A stretch of DNA of 64,000 bases from Liopterus haemorrhoidalis (Eukaryota; Arthropoda; Insecta; Coleoptera; Dytiscidae). Shown one piece after another: positions 39,707-55,500 of the stretch. Below the pieces are notes generated by a model. It made no database searches, was not told the origin of the DNA, and was given only the letters and a program-made list of their open reading frames with translations. How positions within the stretch are numbered: position 1 is the first letter of the stretch; the number at the start of each line of letters is the position of its first letter. The position numbers and the translations under genes were made by a program. The DNA is taken from NCBI GenBank assembly GCA_963971575.1, contig OZ020625.1, positions 12,749,646-12,813,645 on the forward strand. Reading direction: 5' to 3'.

Positions 39707-42422
39707 ATCCAATCAAAGAATTGTTTTTGGATAAAAGATTTGTCTTCTTATTTCCAACAACATTTATTATACGTTTTTTACTGTAAAATTATTAATAAGG
39801 GAGTTAACTAAATTTTAACCACAAAATGGTTTTCCCGCCATAACTCTTTAAATATTTATCCAATCAAAGAATTGTTTTTGGATAAAAGATTTGTCTTCTT
39901 ATTTCCAACAACATTTATTATACGTTTTTTACTGTAAAATTATTAATAAGGGAGTTAACTAAATTTTAACCACAAAATGGTTTTCCCGCCATAACTCTTT
40001 AAATATTTATCCAATCAAAAAATTGTGTTGGGATAAAAGATTTGTCGTCTCATTTCCAACAACATTTACAATACATTTTTGACTGTAAAGTTAATAATAA
40101 GGGAGTTAACTAAATTTTAACCTCAAAATAGTTTTCCCGCCATAACTCTTTGAATATTTATCCAATCAAAAAATTGTTTTTGGATAAAAGATTTGTCTTC
40201 TTATTTCCAACAACATTTATAATACGTTTTTACTGTAAAGTTATTAATAAGGGAGTTAACTAAATTTTAACCACAAATTGGTTTTCCCGCCATAACTCTT
40301 TAAATATTTATCCAATCAAAAAATTGTGTTTGGATAAAAGATTTGTCGTCTCATTTCCAACAACATTTACAATACATTTTTGACTGTAAAGTTAATAATA
40401 AGGGAGTTAACTAAATTTTAACCACAAAATTGTTTTCCCGCCATAACTCTTTGAATATTTATCCAATCAAAAAATTGTTATTGGATAAAAGATTTGTCTT
40501 CTTATTTCCAACAACATTTATTATACGTTTTTTACTGTAAAGTTAATAATAAGGGAGTTAACTAAATTTTAACCTCAAAATAGTTTTCCCGCCATAACTC
40601 TTTGAATATTTATCCAATCAAAAAATTGTTATTGGATAAAAGATTTGTCTTCTTATTTCCAACAACATTTATCATACGTTTTTTACTGTAAAGTTATTAA
40701 TAAGGGAGTTAACTAAATTTTAACCACAAAATGGTTTTCCCGCCATAACTCTTTGAATATTTATCCAATCAAAAAATTGTTTTTGGATAAAAGATTTGTC
40801 TTCTTATTTCCAACAACATTTATAATACGTTTTTTACTGTAAAGTTATTAATAAGGGAGTTAACTAAATTTTAACCACAAATTGGTTTTCCCGCCATAAC
40901 TCTTTAAATATTTATCCAATCAAAAAATTGTGTTTGGATAAAAGATTTGTCGTCTCATTTCCAACAACATTTACACTACATTTTTGACTGTAAAGTTAAT
41001 AATAAGGGAGTTAACTAAATTTTAACCACAAAATGGTTTTCCCGGCATAACTCTTTAAATATTTATCCAATCAAAGAATTGTTTTTGGATAAAAGATTTG
41101 TCTTCTTATTTCCAACAACATTTATTATACGTTTTTTACTGTAAAATTATTAATAAGGGAGTTAACTAAATTTTAACCACAAAATGGTTTTCCCGCCATA
41201 ACTCTTTAAATATTTATCCAATCAAAGAATTGTTTTTGGATAAAAGATTTGTCTTCTTATTTCCAACAACATTTATTATACGTTTTTTACTGTAAAATTA
41301 TTAATAAGGGAGTTAACTAAATTTTAACCACAAAATGGTTTTCCCGCCATAACTCTTTAAATATTTATCCAATCAAAAAATTGTGTTGGGATAAAAGATT
41401 TGTCGTCTCATTTCCAACAACATTTACAATACATTTTTGACTGTAAAGTTAATAATAAGGGAGTTAACTAAATTTTAACCTCAAAATAGTTTTCCCGCCA
41501 TAACTCTTTGAATATTTATCCAATCAAAAAATTGTTTTTGGATAAAAGATTTGTCTTCTTATTTCCAACAACATTTATAATACGTTTTTACTGTAAAGTT
41601 ATTAATAAGGGAGTTAACTAAATTTTAACCACAAATTGGTTTTCCCGCCATAACTCTTTAAATATTTATCCAATCAAAAAATTGTGTTTGGATAAAAGAT
41701 TTGTCGTCTCATTTCCAACAACATTTACAATACATTTTTGACTGTAAAGTTAATAATAAGGGAGTTAACTAAATTTTAACCACAAAATTGTTTTCCCGCC
41801 ATAACTCTTTGAATATTTATCCAATCAAAAAATTGTTATTGGATAAAAGATTTGTCTTCTTATTTCCAACAACATTTATTATACGTTTTTTACTGTAAAG
41901 TTAATAATAAGGGAGTTAACTAAATTTTAACCTCAAAATAGTTTTCCCGCCATAACTCTTTGAATATTTATCCAATCAAAAAATTGTTATTGGATAAAAG
42001 ATTTGTCTTCTTATTTCCAACAACATTTATCATACGTTTTTTACTGTAAAGTTATTAATAAGGGAGTTAACTAAATTTTAACCACAAAATGGTTTTCCCG
42101 CCATAACTCTTTGAATATTTATCCAATCAAAAAATTGTTTTTGGATAAAAGATTTGTCTTCTTATTTCCAACAACATTTATAATACGTTTTTTACTGTAA
42201 AGTTATTAATAAGGGAGTTAACTAAATTTTAACCACAAATTGGTTTTCCCGCCATAACTCTTTAAATATTTATCCAATCAAAAAATTGTGTTTGGATAAA
42301 AGATTTGTCGTCTCATTTCCAACAACATTTACACTACATTTTTGACTGTAAAGTTAATAATAAGGGAGTTAACTAAATTTTAACCACAAAATGGTTTTCC
42401 CGGCATAACTCTTTAAATATTT
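39707..42422 (+). repeat. 9-mer pair, unit-2 copy
   Basis: Two 1,358-bp nine-monomer copies (39707 and 41065) with short monomers at 40160 and 41518. They are equivalent to 9058-11773. Confidence 0.85.
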
Positions 42423-42573
42423 ATCCAATCAAAAAATTGTGTTTGGATAAAAGATTTGTCGTCTCATTTCCAACAACATTTACTATACATTTTTGACTGT
42501 AAAGTTAATAATAAGGGAGTTAACTAAATTTTAACCACAAAATGGTTTTCCCGCCATAACTCTTTAAATATTT

Positions 42574-44384
42574 ATCCAATCAAAAAATTGTGTTTGGATA
42601 AAAGATTTGTCTTCTTATTTCCAACAACATTTATAATACCTTTTTTACTGTAAAGTTAATAATAAGGGAGTTAACTAAATTTTAACCACAAAATGGTTTT
42701 CCCGCCATAACTCTTTAAATATTTATCCAATCAAAGAATTGTTTTTGGATAAAAGATTTGTCTTCTTATTTCCAACAACATTTATTATACGTTTTTTACT
42801 GTAAAATTATTAATAAGGGAGTTAACTAAATTTTAACCACAAAATGGTTTTCCCGCCATAACTCTTTAAATATTTATCCAATCAAAAAATTGTGTTTGGA
42901 TAAAAGATTTGTCTTCTTATTTCCAACAACATTTATAATACGTTTTTTACTGTAAAGTTAATAATAAGGGAGTTAACTAAATTTTAACCACAAAATGGTT
43001 TTCCCGCCATAACTCTTTAAATATTTATCCAATCAAAGAATTGTTTTTGGATAAAAGATTTGTCTTCTTATTTCCAACAACATTTATTATACGTTTTTTA
43101 CTGTAAAATTATTAATAAGGGAGTTAACTAAATTTTAACCACAAAATGGTTTTCCCGCCATAACTCTTTAAATATTTATCCAATCAAAAAATTGTGTTGG
43201 GATAAAAGATTTGTCGTCTCATTTCCAACAACATTTACAATACATTTTTGACTGTAAAGTTAATAATAAGGGAGTTAACTAAATTTTAACCTCAAAATAG
43301 TTTTCCCGCCATAACTCTTTGAATATTTATCCAATCAAAAAATTGTTTTTGGATAAAAGATTTGTCTTCTTATTTCCAACAACATTTATAATACGTTTTT
43401 ACTGTAAAGTTATTAATAAGGGAGTTAACTAAATTTTAACCACAAATTGGTTTTCCCGCCATAACTCTTTAAATATTTATCCAATCAAAAAATTGTGTTT
43501 GGATAAAAGATTTGTCGTCTCATTTCCAACAACATTTACACTACATTTTTGACTGTAAAGTTAATAATAAGGGAGTTAACTAAATTTTAACCACAAAATG
43601 GTTTTCCCGGCATAACTCTTTAAATATTTATCCAATCAAAGAATTGTTTTTGGATAAAAGATTTGTCTTCTTATTTCCAACAACATTTATTATACGTTTT
43701 TTACTGTAAAATTATTAATAAGGGAGTTAACTAAATTTTAACCACAAAATGGTTTTCCCGCCATAACTCTTTAAATATTTATCCAATCAAAAAATTGTGT
43801 TTGGATAAAAGATTTGTCTTCTTATTTCCAACAACATTTATCATACGTTTTTTACTGTAAAGTTATTAATAAGGGAGTTAACTAAATTTTAACCACAAAA
43901 TGGTTTTCCCGCCATAACTCTTTGAATATTTATCCAATCAAAAAATTGTTTTTGGATAAAAGATTTGTCTTCTTATTTCCAACAACATTTATAATACGTT
44001 TTTTACTGTAAAGTTATTAATAAGGGAGTTAACTAAATTTTAACCACAAATTGGTTTTCCCGCCATAACTCTTTAAATATTTATCCAATCAAAAAATTGT
44101 GTTTGGATAAAAGATTTGTCGTCTCATTTCCAACAACATTTACACTACATTTTTGACTGTAAAGTTAATAATAAGGGAGTTAACTAAATTTTAACCACAA
44201 AATGGTTTTCCCGGCATAACTCTTTAAATATTTATCCAATCAAAAAATTGTGTTTGGATAAAAGATTTGTCGTCTCATTTCCAACAACATTTACTATACA
44301 TTTTTGACTGTAAAGTTAATAATAAGGGAGTTAACTAAATTTTAACCACAAAATGGTTTTCCCGCCATAACTCTTTAAATATTT
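42574..44384 (+). repeat. 12-mer repeat, unit-2 copy
   Basis: Equivalent to 11925-13735, with the short monomer at 43329. It is followed by the partial second copy from 44385. Confidence 0.78.
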
Positions 44385-44535
44385 ATCCAATCAAAAAATT
44401 GTGTTTGGATAAAAGATTTGTCTTCTTATTTCCAACAACATTTATAATACCTTTTTTACTGTAAAGTTAATAATAAGGGAGTTAACTAAATTTTAACCAC
44501 AAAATGGTTTTCCCGCCATAACTCTTTAAATATTT

Positions 44536-47500
44536 ATCCAATCAAAGAATTGTTTTTGGATAAAAGATTTGTCTTCTTATTTCCAACAACATTTATTATA
44601 CGTTTTTTACTGTAAAATTATTAATAAGGGAGTTAACTAAATTTTAACCACAAAATGGTTTTCCCGCCATAACTCTTTAAATATTTATCCAATCAAAAAA
44701 TTGTGTTTGGATAAAAGATTTGTCTTCTTATTTCCAACAACATTTATAATACGTTTTTTACTGTAAAGTTAATAATAAGGGAGTTAACTAAATTTTAACC
44801 ACAAAATGGTTTTCCCGCCATAACTCTTTAAATATTTATCCAATCAAAGAATTGTTTTTGGATAAAAGATTTGTCTTCTTATTTCCAACAACATTTATTA
44901 TACGTTTTTTACTGTAAAATTATTAATAAGGGAGTTAACTAAATTTTAACCACAAAATGGTTTTCCCGCCATAACTCTTTAAATATTTATCCAATCAAAA
45001 AATTGTGTTGGGATAAAAGATTTGTCGTCTCATTTCCAACAACATTTACAATACATTTTTGACTGTAAAGTTAATAATAAGGGAGTTAACTAAATTTTAA
45101 CCTCAAAATAGTTTTCCCGCCATAACTCTTTGAATATTTATCCAATCAAAAAATTGTTATTGGATAAAAGATTTGTCTTCTTATTTCCAACAACATTTAT
45201 AATACGTTTTTTACTGTAAAGTTATTAATAAGGGAGTTAACTAAATTTTAACCACAAATTGGTTTTCCCGCCATAACTCTTTAAATATTTATCCAATCAA
45301 AAAATTGTGTTTGGATAAAAGATTTGTCGTCTCATTTCCAACAACATTTACGATACATTTTTGACTGTAAAGTTAATAATAAGAAAGTTAACTAAATTTT
45401 AACCTCAAAATAGTTTTCCCGCCATAACTCTTTGAATATTTATCCAATCAAAAAATTGTTTTGGGATAAGAGATTTGTCTTCTTATTTCCAACAACATTT
45501 ATTATACGTTTTTTACTGTAAAGTTAATAATAAGGGAGTTAACTAAATTTTAACCACAAAATGGTTTTCCCGCCATAACTCTTTAAATATTTATCCAATC
45601 AAAAAATTGTGTTTGGATAAAAGATTTGTCTTCTTATTTCCAACAACATTTATAATACCTTTTTTACTGTAAAGTTAATAATAAGGGAGTTAACTAAATT
45701 TTAACCACAAAATGGTTTTCCCGCCATAACTCTTTAAATATTTATCCAATCAAAGAATTGTTTTTGGATAAAAGATTTGTCTTCTTATTTCCAACAACAT
45801 TTATTATACGTTTTTTACTGTAAAATTATTAATAAGGGAGTTAACTAAATTTTAACCACAAAATGGTTTTCCCGCCATAACTCTTTAAATATTTATCCAA
45901 TCAAAAAATTGTGTTTGGATAAAAGATTTGTCTTCTTATTTCCAACAACATTTATAATACGTTTTTTACTGTAAAGTTAATAATAAGGGAGTTAACTAAA
46001 TTTTAACCACAAAATGGTTTTCCCGCCATAACTCTTTAAATATTTATCCAATCAAAGAATTGTTTTTGGATAAAAGATTTGTCTTCTTATTTCCAACAAC
46101 ATTTATTATACGTTTTTTACTGTAAAATTATTAATAAGGGAGTTAACTAAATTTTAACCACAAAATGGTTTTCCCGCCATAACTCTTTAAATATTTATCC
46201 AATCAAAGAATTGTTTTTGGATAAAAGATTTGTCTTCTTATTTCCAACAACATTTATAATACGTTTTTTACTGTAAAGTTATTAATAAGGGAGTTAACTA
46301 AATTTTAACCACAAATTGGTTTTCCCGCCATAACTCTTTAAATATTTATCCAATCAAAAAATTGTGTTTGGATAAAAGATTTGTCGTCTCATTTCCAACA
46401 ACATTTACAATACATTTTTGACTGTAAAGTTAATAATAAGGGAGTTAACTAAATTTTAACCACAAAATTGTTTTCCCGCCATAACTCTTTGAATATTTAT
46501 CCAATCAAAAAATTGTTTTTGGATAAAAGATTTGTCTTCTTATTTCCAACAACATTTATTATACGTTTTTTACTGTAAAGTTAATAATAAGGGAGTTAAC
46601 TAAATTTTAACCTCAAAATAGTTTTCCCGCCATAACTCTTTGAATATTTATCCAATCAAAAAATTGTTATTGGATAAAAGATTTGTCTTCTTATTTCCAA
46701 CAACATTTATTATACGTTTTTTACTGTAAAGTTATTAATAAGGGAGTTAACTAAATTTTAACCACAAAATGGTTTTCCCGCCATAACTCTTTGAATATTT
46801 ATCCAATCAAAAAATTGTTTTTGGATAAAAGATTTGTCTTCTTATTTCCAACAACATTTATAATACGTTTTTTACTGTAAAATTATTAATAAGGGAGTTA
46901 ACTAAATTTTAACCACAAAATGGTTTTCCCGCCATAACTCTTTAAATATTTATCCAATCAAAAAATTGTGTTTGGATAAAAGATTTGTCTTCTTATTTCC
47001 AACAACATTTATAATACGTTTTTTACTGTAAAGTTAATAATAAGGGAGTTAACTAAATTTTAACCACAAAATGGTTTTCCCGCCATAACTCTTTAAATAT
47101 TTATCCAATCAAAGAATTGTTTTTGGATAAAAGATTTGTCTTCTTATTTCCAACAACATTTATAATACGTTTTTTACTGTAAAGTTATTAATAAGGGAGT
47201 TAACTAAATTTTAACCACAAAATGGTTTTCCCGCCATAACTCTTTGAATATTTATCCAATCAAAAAATTGTTTTTGGATAAAAGATTTGTCTTCTTATTT
47301 CCAACAACATTTATTATACGTTTTTTACTGTAAAATTATTAATAAGGGAGTTAACTAAATTTTAACCACAAAATGGTTTTCCCGCCATAACTCTTTAAAT
47401 ATTTATCCAATCAAAAAATTGTGTTTGGATAAAAGATTTGTCTTCTTATTTCCAACAACATTTATAATACGTTTTTTACTGTAAAGTTAATAATAAGGGA

Positions 47501-49518
47501 GTTAACTAAATTTTAACCACAAAATGGTTTTCCCGCCATAACTCTTTAAATATTTATCCAATCAAAGAATTGTTTTTGGATAAAAGATTTGTCTTCTTAT
47601 TTCCAACAACATTTATTATACGTTTTTTACTGTAAAATTATTAATAAGGGAGTTAACTAAATTTTAACCACAAAATGGTTTTCCCGCCATAACTCTTTAA
47701 ATATTTATCCAATCAAAAAATTGTGTTGGGATAAAAGATTTGTCGTCTCATTTCCAACAACATTTACAATACATTTTTGACTGTAAAGTTAATAATAAGG
47801 GAGTTAACTAAATTTTAACCTCAAAATAGTTTTCCCGCCATAACTCTTTGAATATTTATCCAATCAAAAAATTGTTATTGGATAAAAGATTTGTCTTCTT
47901 ATTTCCAACAACATTTATAATACGTTTTTTACTGTAAAGTTATTAATAAGGGAGTTAACTAAATTTTAACCACAAATTGGTTTTCCCGCCATAACTCTTT
48001 AAATATTTATCCAATCAAAAAATTGTGTTTGGATAAAAGATTTGTCGTCTCATTTCCAACAACATTTACGATACATTTTTGACTGTAAAGTTAATAATAA
48101 GAAAGTTAACTAAATTTTAACCTCAAAATAGTTTTCCCGCCATAACTCTTTGAATATTTATCCAATCAAAAAATTGTTTTGGGATAAGAGATTTGTCTTC
48201 TTATTTCCAACAACATTTATTATACGTTTTTTACTGTAAAGTTAATAATAAGGGAGTTAACTAAATTTTAACCACAAAATGGTTTTCCCGCCATAACTCT
48301 TTAAATATTTATCCAATCAAAAAATTGTGTTTGGATAAAAGATTTGTCTTCTTATTTCCAACAACATTTATAATACCTTTTTTACTGTAAAGTTAATAAT
48401 AAGGGAGTTAACTAAATTTTAACCACAAAATGGTTTTCCCGCCATAACTCTTTAAATATTTATCCAATCAAAGAATTGTTTTTGGATAAAAGATTTGTCT
48501 TCTTATTTCCAACAACATTTATTATACGTTTTTTACTGTAAAATTATTAATAAGGGAGTTAACTAAATTTTAACCACAAAATGGTTTTCCCGCCATAACT
48601 CTTTAAATATTTATCCAATCAAAAAATTGTGTTTGGATAAAAGATTTGTCTTCTTATTTCCAACAACATTTATAATACGTTTTTTACTGTAAAGTTAATA
48701 ATAAGGGAGTTAACTAAATTTTAACCACAAAATGGTTTTCCCGCCATAACTCTTTAAATATTTATCCAATCAAAGAATTGTTTTTGGATAAAAGATTTGT
48801 CTTCTTATTTCCAACAACATTTATTATACGTTTTTTACTGTAAAATTATTAATAAGGGAGTTAACTAAATTTTAACCACAAAATGGTTTTCCCGCCATAA
48901 CTCTTTAAATATTTATCCAATCAAAGAATTGTTTTTGGATAAAAGATTTGTCTTCTTATTTCCAACAACATTTATAATACGTTTTTTACTGTAAAGTTAT
49001 TAATAAGGGAGTTAACTAAATTTTAACCACAAATTGGTTTTCCCGCCATAACTCTTTAAATATTTATCCAATCAAAAAATTGTGTTTGGATAAAAGATTT
49101 GTCGTCTCATTTCCAACAACATTTACAATACATTTTTGACTGTAAAGTTAATAATAAGGGAGTTAACTAAATTTTAACCACAAAATTGTTTTCCCGCCAT
49201 AACTCTTTGAATATTTATCCAATCAAAAAATTGTTTTTGGATAAAAGATTTGTCTTCTTATTTCCAACAACATTTATTATACGTTTTTTACTGTAAAGTT
49301 AATAATAAGGGAGTTAACTAAATTTTAACCTCAAAATAGTTTTCCCGCCATAACTCTTTGAATATTTATCCAATCAAAAAATTGTTATTGGATAAAAGAT
49401 TTGTCTTCTTATTTCCAACAACATTTATTATACGTTTTTTACTGTAAAGTTATTAATAAGGGAGTTAACTAAATTTTAACCACAAAATGGTTTTCCCGCC
49501 ATAACTCTTTGAATATTT
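44536..49518 (+). repeat. 18-mer pair, unit-2 copy
   Basis: Equivalent to 13887-18869: a full 2,718-bp copy (44536-47253) and a partial second copy. It is marked by CGATACAT at 45351 and 48069 and by GGGATAAGAG after each. Confidence 0.83.
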
Positions 49519-52500
49519 ATCCAATCAAAAAATTGTTTTTGGATAAAAGATTTGTCTTCTTATTTCCAACAACATTTATAATACGTTTTTTACTGTAAAG
49601 TTATTAATAAGGGAGTTAACTAAATTTTAACCACAAATTGGTTTTCCCGCCATAACTCTTTAAATATTTATCCAATCAAAAAATTGTGTTTGGATAAAAG
49701 ATTTGTCGTCTCATTTCCAACAACATTTACACTACATTTTTGACTGTAAAGTTAATAATAAGGGAGTTAACTAACATTTAACCACAAAATGGTTTTCCCG
49801 GCATAACTCTTTAAATATTTATCCAATCAAAAAATTGTGTTTGGATAAAAGATTTGTCGTCTCATTTCCAACAACATTTACTATACATTTTTGACTGTAA
49901 AGTTAATAATAAGGGAGTTAACTAAATTTTAACCACAAAATGGTTTTCCCGCCATAACTCTTTAAATATTTATCCAATCAAAAAATTGTGTTTGGATAAA
50001 AGATTTGTCTTCTTATTTCCAACAACATTTATAATACCTTTTTTACTGTAAAGTTAATAATAAGGGAGTTAACTAAATTTTAACCACAAAATGGTTTTCC
50101 CGCCATAACTCTTTAAATATTTATCCAATCAAAGAATTGTTTTTGGATAAAAGATTTGTCTTCTTATTTCCAACAACATTTATTATACGTTTTTTACTGT
50201 AAAATTATTAATAAGGGAGTTAACTAAATTTTAACCACAAAATGGTTTTCCCGCCATAACTCTTTAAATATTTATCCAATCAAAAAATTGTGTTTGGATA
50301 AAAGATTTGTCTTCTTATTTCCAACAACATTTATAATACGTTTTTTACTGTAAAGTTAATAATAAGGGAGTTAACTAAATTTTAACCACAAAATGGTTTT
50401 CCCGCCATAACTCTTTAAATATTTATCCAATCAAAGAATTGTTTTTGGATAAAAGATTTGTCTTCTTATTTCCAACAACATTTATTATACGTTTTTTACT
50501 GTAAAATTATTAATAAGGGAGTTAACTAAATTTTAACCACAAAATGGTTTTCCCGCCATAACTCTTTAAATATTTATCCAATCAAAAAATTGTGTTGGGA
50601 TAAAAGATTTGTCGTCTCATTTCCAACAACATTTACAATACATTTTTGACTGTAAAGTTAATAATAAGGGAGTTAACTAAATTTTAACCTCAAAATAGTT
50701 TTCCCGCCATAACTCTTTGAATATTTATCCAATCAAAAAATTGTTTTTGGATAAAAGATTTGTCTTCTTATTTCCAACAACATTTATAATACGTTTTTTA
50801 CTGTAAAGTTATTAATAAGGGAGTTAACTAAATTTTAACCACAAATTGGTTTTCCCGCCATAACTCTTTAAATATTTATCCAATCAAAAAATTGTGTTTG
50901 GATAAAAGATTTGTCGTCTCATTTCCAACAACATTTACAAAACATTTTTGACTGTAAAGTTAATAATAAGAAAGTTAACTAAATTTTAACCTCAAAATAG
51001 TTTTCCCGCCATAACTCTTTGAATATTTATCCAATCAAAAAATTGTTTTGGGATAAAAGATTTGTCTTCTTATTTCCAACAACATTTATTATACGTTTTT
51101 TACTGTAAAGTTAATAATAAGGGAGTTAACTAAATTTTAACCACAAAATGGTTTTCCCGCCATAACTCTTTAAATATTTATCCAATCAAAAAATTGTGTT
51201 TGGATAAAAGATTTGTCTTCTTATTTCCAACAACATTTATAATACCTTTTTTACTGTAAAGTTAATAATAAGGGAGTTAACTAAATTTTAACCACAAAAT
51301 GGTTTTCCCGCCATAACTCTTTAAATATTTATCCAATCAAAGAATTGTTTTTGGATAAAAGATTTGTCTTCTTATTTCCAACAACATTTATTATACGTTT
51401 TTTACTGTAAAATTATTAATAAGGGAGTTAACTAAATTTTAACCACAAAATGGTTTTCCCGCCATAACTCTTTAAATATTTATCCAATCAAAAAATTGTG
51501 TTTGGATAAAAGATTTGTCTTCTTATTTCCAACAACATTTATAATACGTTTTTTACTGTAAAGTTAATAATAAGGGAGTTAACTAAATTTTAACCACAAA
51601 ATGGTTTTCCCGCCATAACTCTTTAAATATTTATCCAATCAAAGAATTGTTTTTGGATAAAAGATTTGTCTTCTTATTTCCAACAACATTTATTATACGT
51701 TTTTTACTGTAAAATTATTAATAAGGGAGTTAACTAAATTTTAACCACAAAATGGTTTTCCCGCCATAACTCTTTAAATATTTATCCAATCAAAAAATTG
51801 TGTTGGGATAAAAGATTTGTCGTCTCATTTCCAACAACATTTACAATACATTTTTGACTGTAAAGTTAATAATAAGGGAGTTAACTAAATTTTAACCTCA
51901 AAATAGTTTTCCCGCCATAACTCTTTGAATATTTATCCAATCAAAAAATTGTTTTTGGATAAAAGATTTGTCTTCTTATTTCCAACAACATTTATAATAC
52001 GTTTTTTACTGTAAAGTTATTAATAAGGGAGTTAACTAAATTTTAACCACAAATTGGTTTTCCCGCCATAACTCTTTAAATATTTATCCAATCAAAAAAT
52101 TGTGTTTGGATAAAAGATTTGTCGTCTCATTTCCAACAACATTTACGATACATTTTTGACTGTAAAGTTAATAATAAGAAAGTTAACTAAATTTTAACCT
52201 CAAAATAGTTTTCCCGCCATAACTCTTTGAATATTTATCCAATCAAAAAATTGTTTTGGGATAAAAGATTTGTCTTCTTATTTCCAACAACATTTATTAT
52301 ACGTTTTTTACTGTAAAGTTATTAATAAGGGAGTTAACTAAATTTTAACCACAAAATGGTTTTCCCGCCATAACTCTTTAAATATTTATCCAATCAAAAA
52401 ATTGTGTTGGGATAAAAGATTTGTCGTCTCATTTCCAACAACATTTACAATACATTTTTGACTGTAAAGTTAATAATAAGGGAGTTAACTAAATTTTAAC

Positions 52501-55500
52501 CACAAAATGGTTTTCCCGCCATAACTCTTTAAATATTTATCCAATCAAAAAATTGTGTTTGGATAAAAGATTTGTCGTCTCATTTCCAACAACATTTACT
52601 ATACATTTTTGACTGTAAAGTTAATAATAAGGGAGTTAACTAAATTTTAACCACAAAATGGTTTTCCCGCCATAACTCTTTAAATATTTATCCAATCAAA
52701 AAATTGTGTTGGGATAAAAGATTTGTCGTCTCATTTCCAACAACATTTACTGTACATTTTTGACTGTAAAGTTAATAATAAGGGAGTTAACTAAATTTTA
52801 ACCACAAAATGGTTTTCCCGGTATAACTCTTTAAATATTTATCCAATCAAAAAATTGTTTTTGGATAAAAGATTTGTCTTCTTATTTCCAACAATATTTA
52901 TAATACGTTTTTTACTGTTAAATTATTAATAAGGGAGTTAACTAAATTTTAACCACAAAATGGTTTTCCCGCCATAACTCTTTAAATATTTATCCAATCA
53001 AAAAATTGTGTTTGGATAAAAGATTTGTCGTCTCATTTCCAACAACATTTACTATACATTTTTGACTGTAAAGTTAATAATAATGGAGTTAACTAAATTT
53101 TAACCACAAAATGGTTTTCCCGCCATAACTCTTTAAATATTTATCCAATCAAAAAATTGTGTTTGGATAAAAGATTTGTCTTCTTATTTCCAACAACATT
53201 TATAATACGTTTTTTACTGTAAAGTTAATAATAAGGGAGTTAACTAAATTTTAACCACAAAATGGTTTTCCCGCCATAACTCTTTAAATATTTATCCAAT
53301 CAAAGAATTGTTTTTGGATAAAATATTTGTCTTCTTATTTCCAACAACATTTATTATACGTTTTTTACTGTAAAATTATTAATAAGGGAGTTAACTAAAT
53401 TTTAACCACAAAATGGTTTTCCCGCCATAACTCTTTAAATATTTATCCAATCAAAAAATTGTGTGTGGATAAAAGATTTGTCGTCTCATTTCCAACAACA
53501 TTTACTATACATTTTTGACTGTAAAGTTAATAATAAGGGAGTTAACTAAATTTTAACCTCAAAATAGTTTTCCCGCCATAACTCTTTGAATATTTATCCA
53601 ATCAAAAAATTGTTTTTGGATAAAAGATTTGTCTTCCTATTTCCAACAACATTTTTAATACGTTTTTTACTGTAAAGTTATTAATAAGGGAGTTAACTAA
53701 ATTTTAACCACAAAATGGTTTTCCCGCCATAACTCTTTAAATATTTATCCAATCAAAAAATTGTGTTTGGATAAAAGATTTGTCGTCTCATTTCCAACAA
53801 CATTTACTATACATTTTTGACTGTGAAGTTAATAATAAGGGAGTTAACTAAATTTTAACCACAAAATGGTTTTCCCGCCATAACTCTTTAAATATTTATC
53901 CAATCAAAGAATTGTTTTTGGATAAAATATTTGTCTTCTTATTTCCAACAACATTTATTATACGTTTTTTACTGTAAAATTATTAATAAGGGAGTTAACT
54001 AAATTTTAACCACAAAATGGTTTTCCCGCCATAACTCTTTAAATATTTATCCAATCAAAAAATTGTGTTGGGATAAAAGATTTGTCGTCTCATTTCCAAC
54101 AACATTTACAATACATTTTTGACTGTAAAGTTAATAATAAGGGAGTTAACTAAATTTTAACCTCAAAATAGTTTTCCCGCCATAACTCTTTGAATATTTA
54201 TCCAATCAAAAAATTGTTTTTGGATAAAAGATTTGTCTTCTTATTTCCAACAACATTTATAATACGTTTTTTACTGTAAAGTTATTAATAAGGGAGTTAA
54301 CTAAATTTTAACCACAAATTGGTTTTCCCGCCATAACTCTTTAAATATTTATCCAATCAAAAAATTGTGTTTGGATAAAAGATTTGTCGTCTCATTTCCA
54401 ACAACATTTACGATACATTTTTGACTGTAAAGTTAATAATAAGAAAGTTAACTAAATTTTAACCTCAAAATAGTTTTCCCGCCATAACTCTTTGAATATT
54501 TATCCAATCAAAAAATTGTTTTGGGATAAAAGATTTGTCTTCTTATTTCCAACAACATTTATTATACGTTTTTTACTGTAAAGTTAATAATAAGGGAGTT
54601 AACTAAATTTTAACCACAAAATGGTTTTCCCGCCATAACTCTTTAAATATTTATCCAATCAAAAAATTGTGTTTGGATAAAAGATTTGTCGTCTCATTTC
54701 CAACAACATTTACTATACATTTTTGACTGTAAAGTTAATAATAAGGGAGTTAACTAAATTTTAACCACAAAATGGTTTTCCCGCCATAACTCTTTAAATA
54801 TTTATCCAATCAAAAAATTGTGTTTGGATAAAAGATTTGTCTTCTTATTTCCAACAACATTTATTATACGTTTTTTACTGTAAAGTTAATAATAAGGGAG
54901 TTAACTAAATTTTAACCACAAAATGGTTTTCCCGCCATAACTCTTTAAATATTTATCCAATCAAAAAATTGTGTTTGGATAAAAGATTTGTCGTCTCATT
55001 TCCAACAACATTTACTATACATTTTTGACTGTAAAGTTAATAATAAGAAAGTTAACTAAATTTTAACCTCAAAATAGTTTTCCCGCCATAACTCTTTGAA
55101 TATTTATCCAATCAAAAAATTGTTTTGGGATAAAAGATTTGTCTTCTTATTTCCAACAACATTTATTATACGTTTTTTACTGTAAAGTTAATAATAAGGG
55201 AGTTAACTAAATTTTAACCTCAAAATAGTTTTGCCGCCATAACTCTTTGAATATTTATCCAATCAAAAAATTGTTATTGGATAAAAGATTTGTCTTCTTA
55301 TTTCCAACAACATTTATAATACGTTTTTTACTGTAAAGTTAATAATAAGGGAGTTAACTAAATTTTAACCACAAAATGGTTTTCCCGCCATAACTCTTTA
55401 AATATTTATCCAATCAAAGAATTGTTTTTGGATAAAAGATTTGTCTTCTTATTTCCAACAACATTTATTATACGTTTTTTACTGTAAAATTATTAATAAG

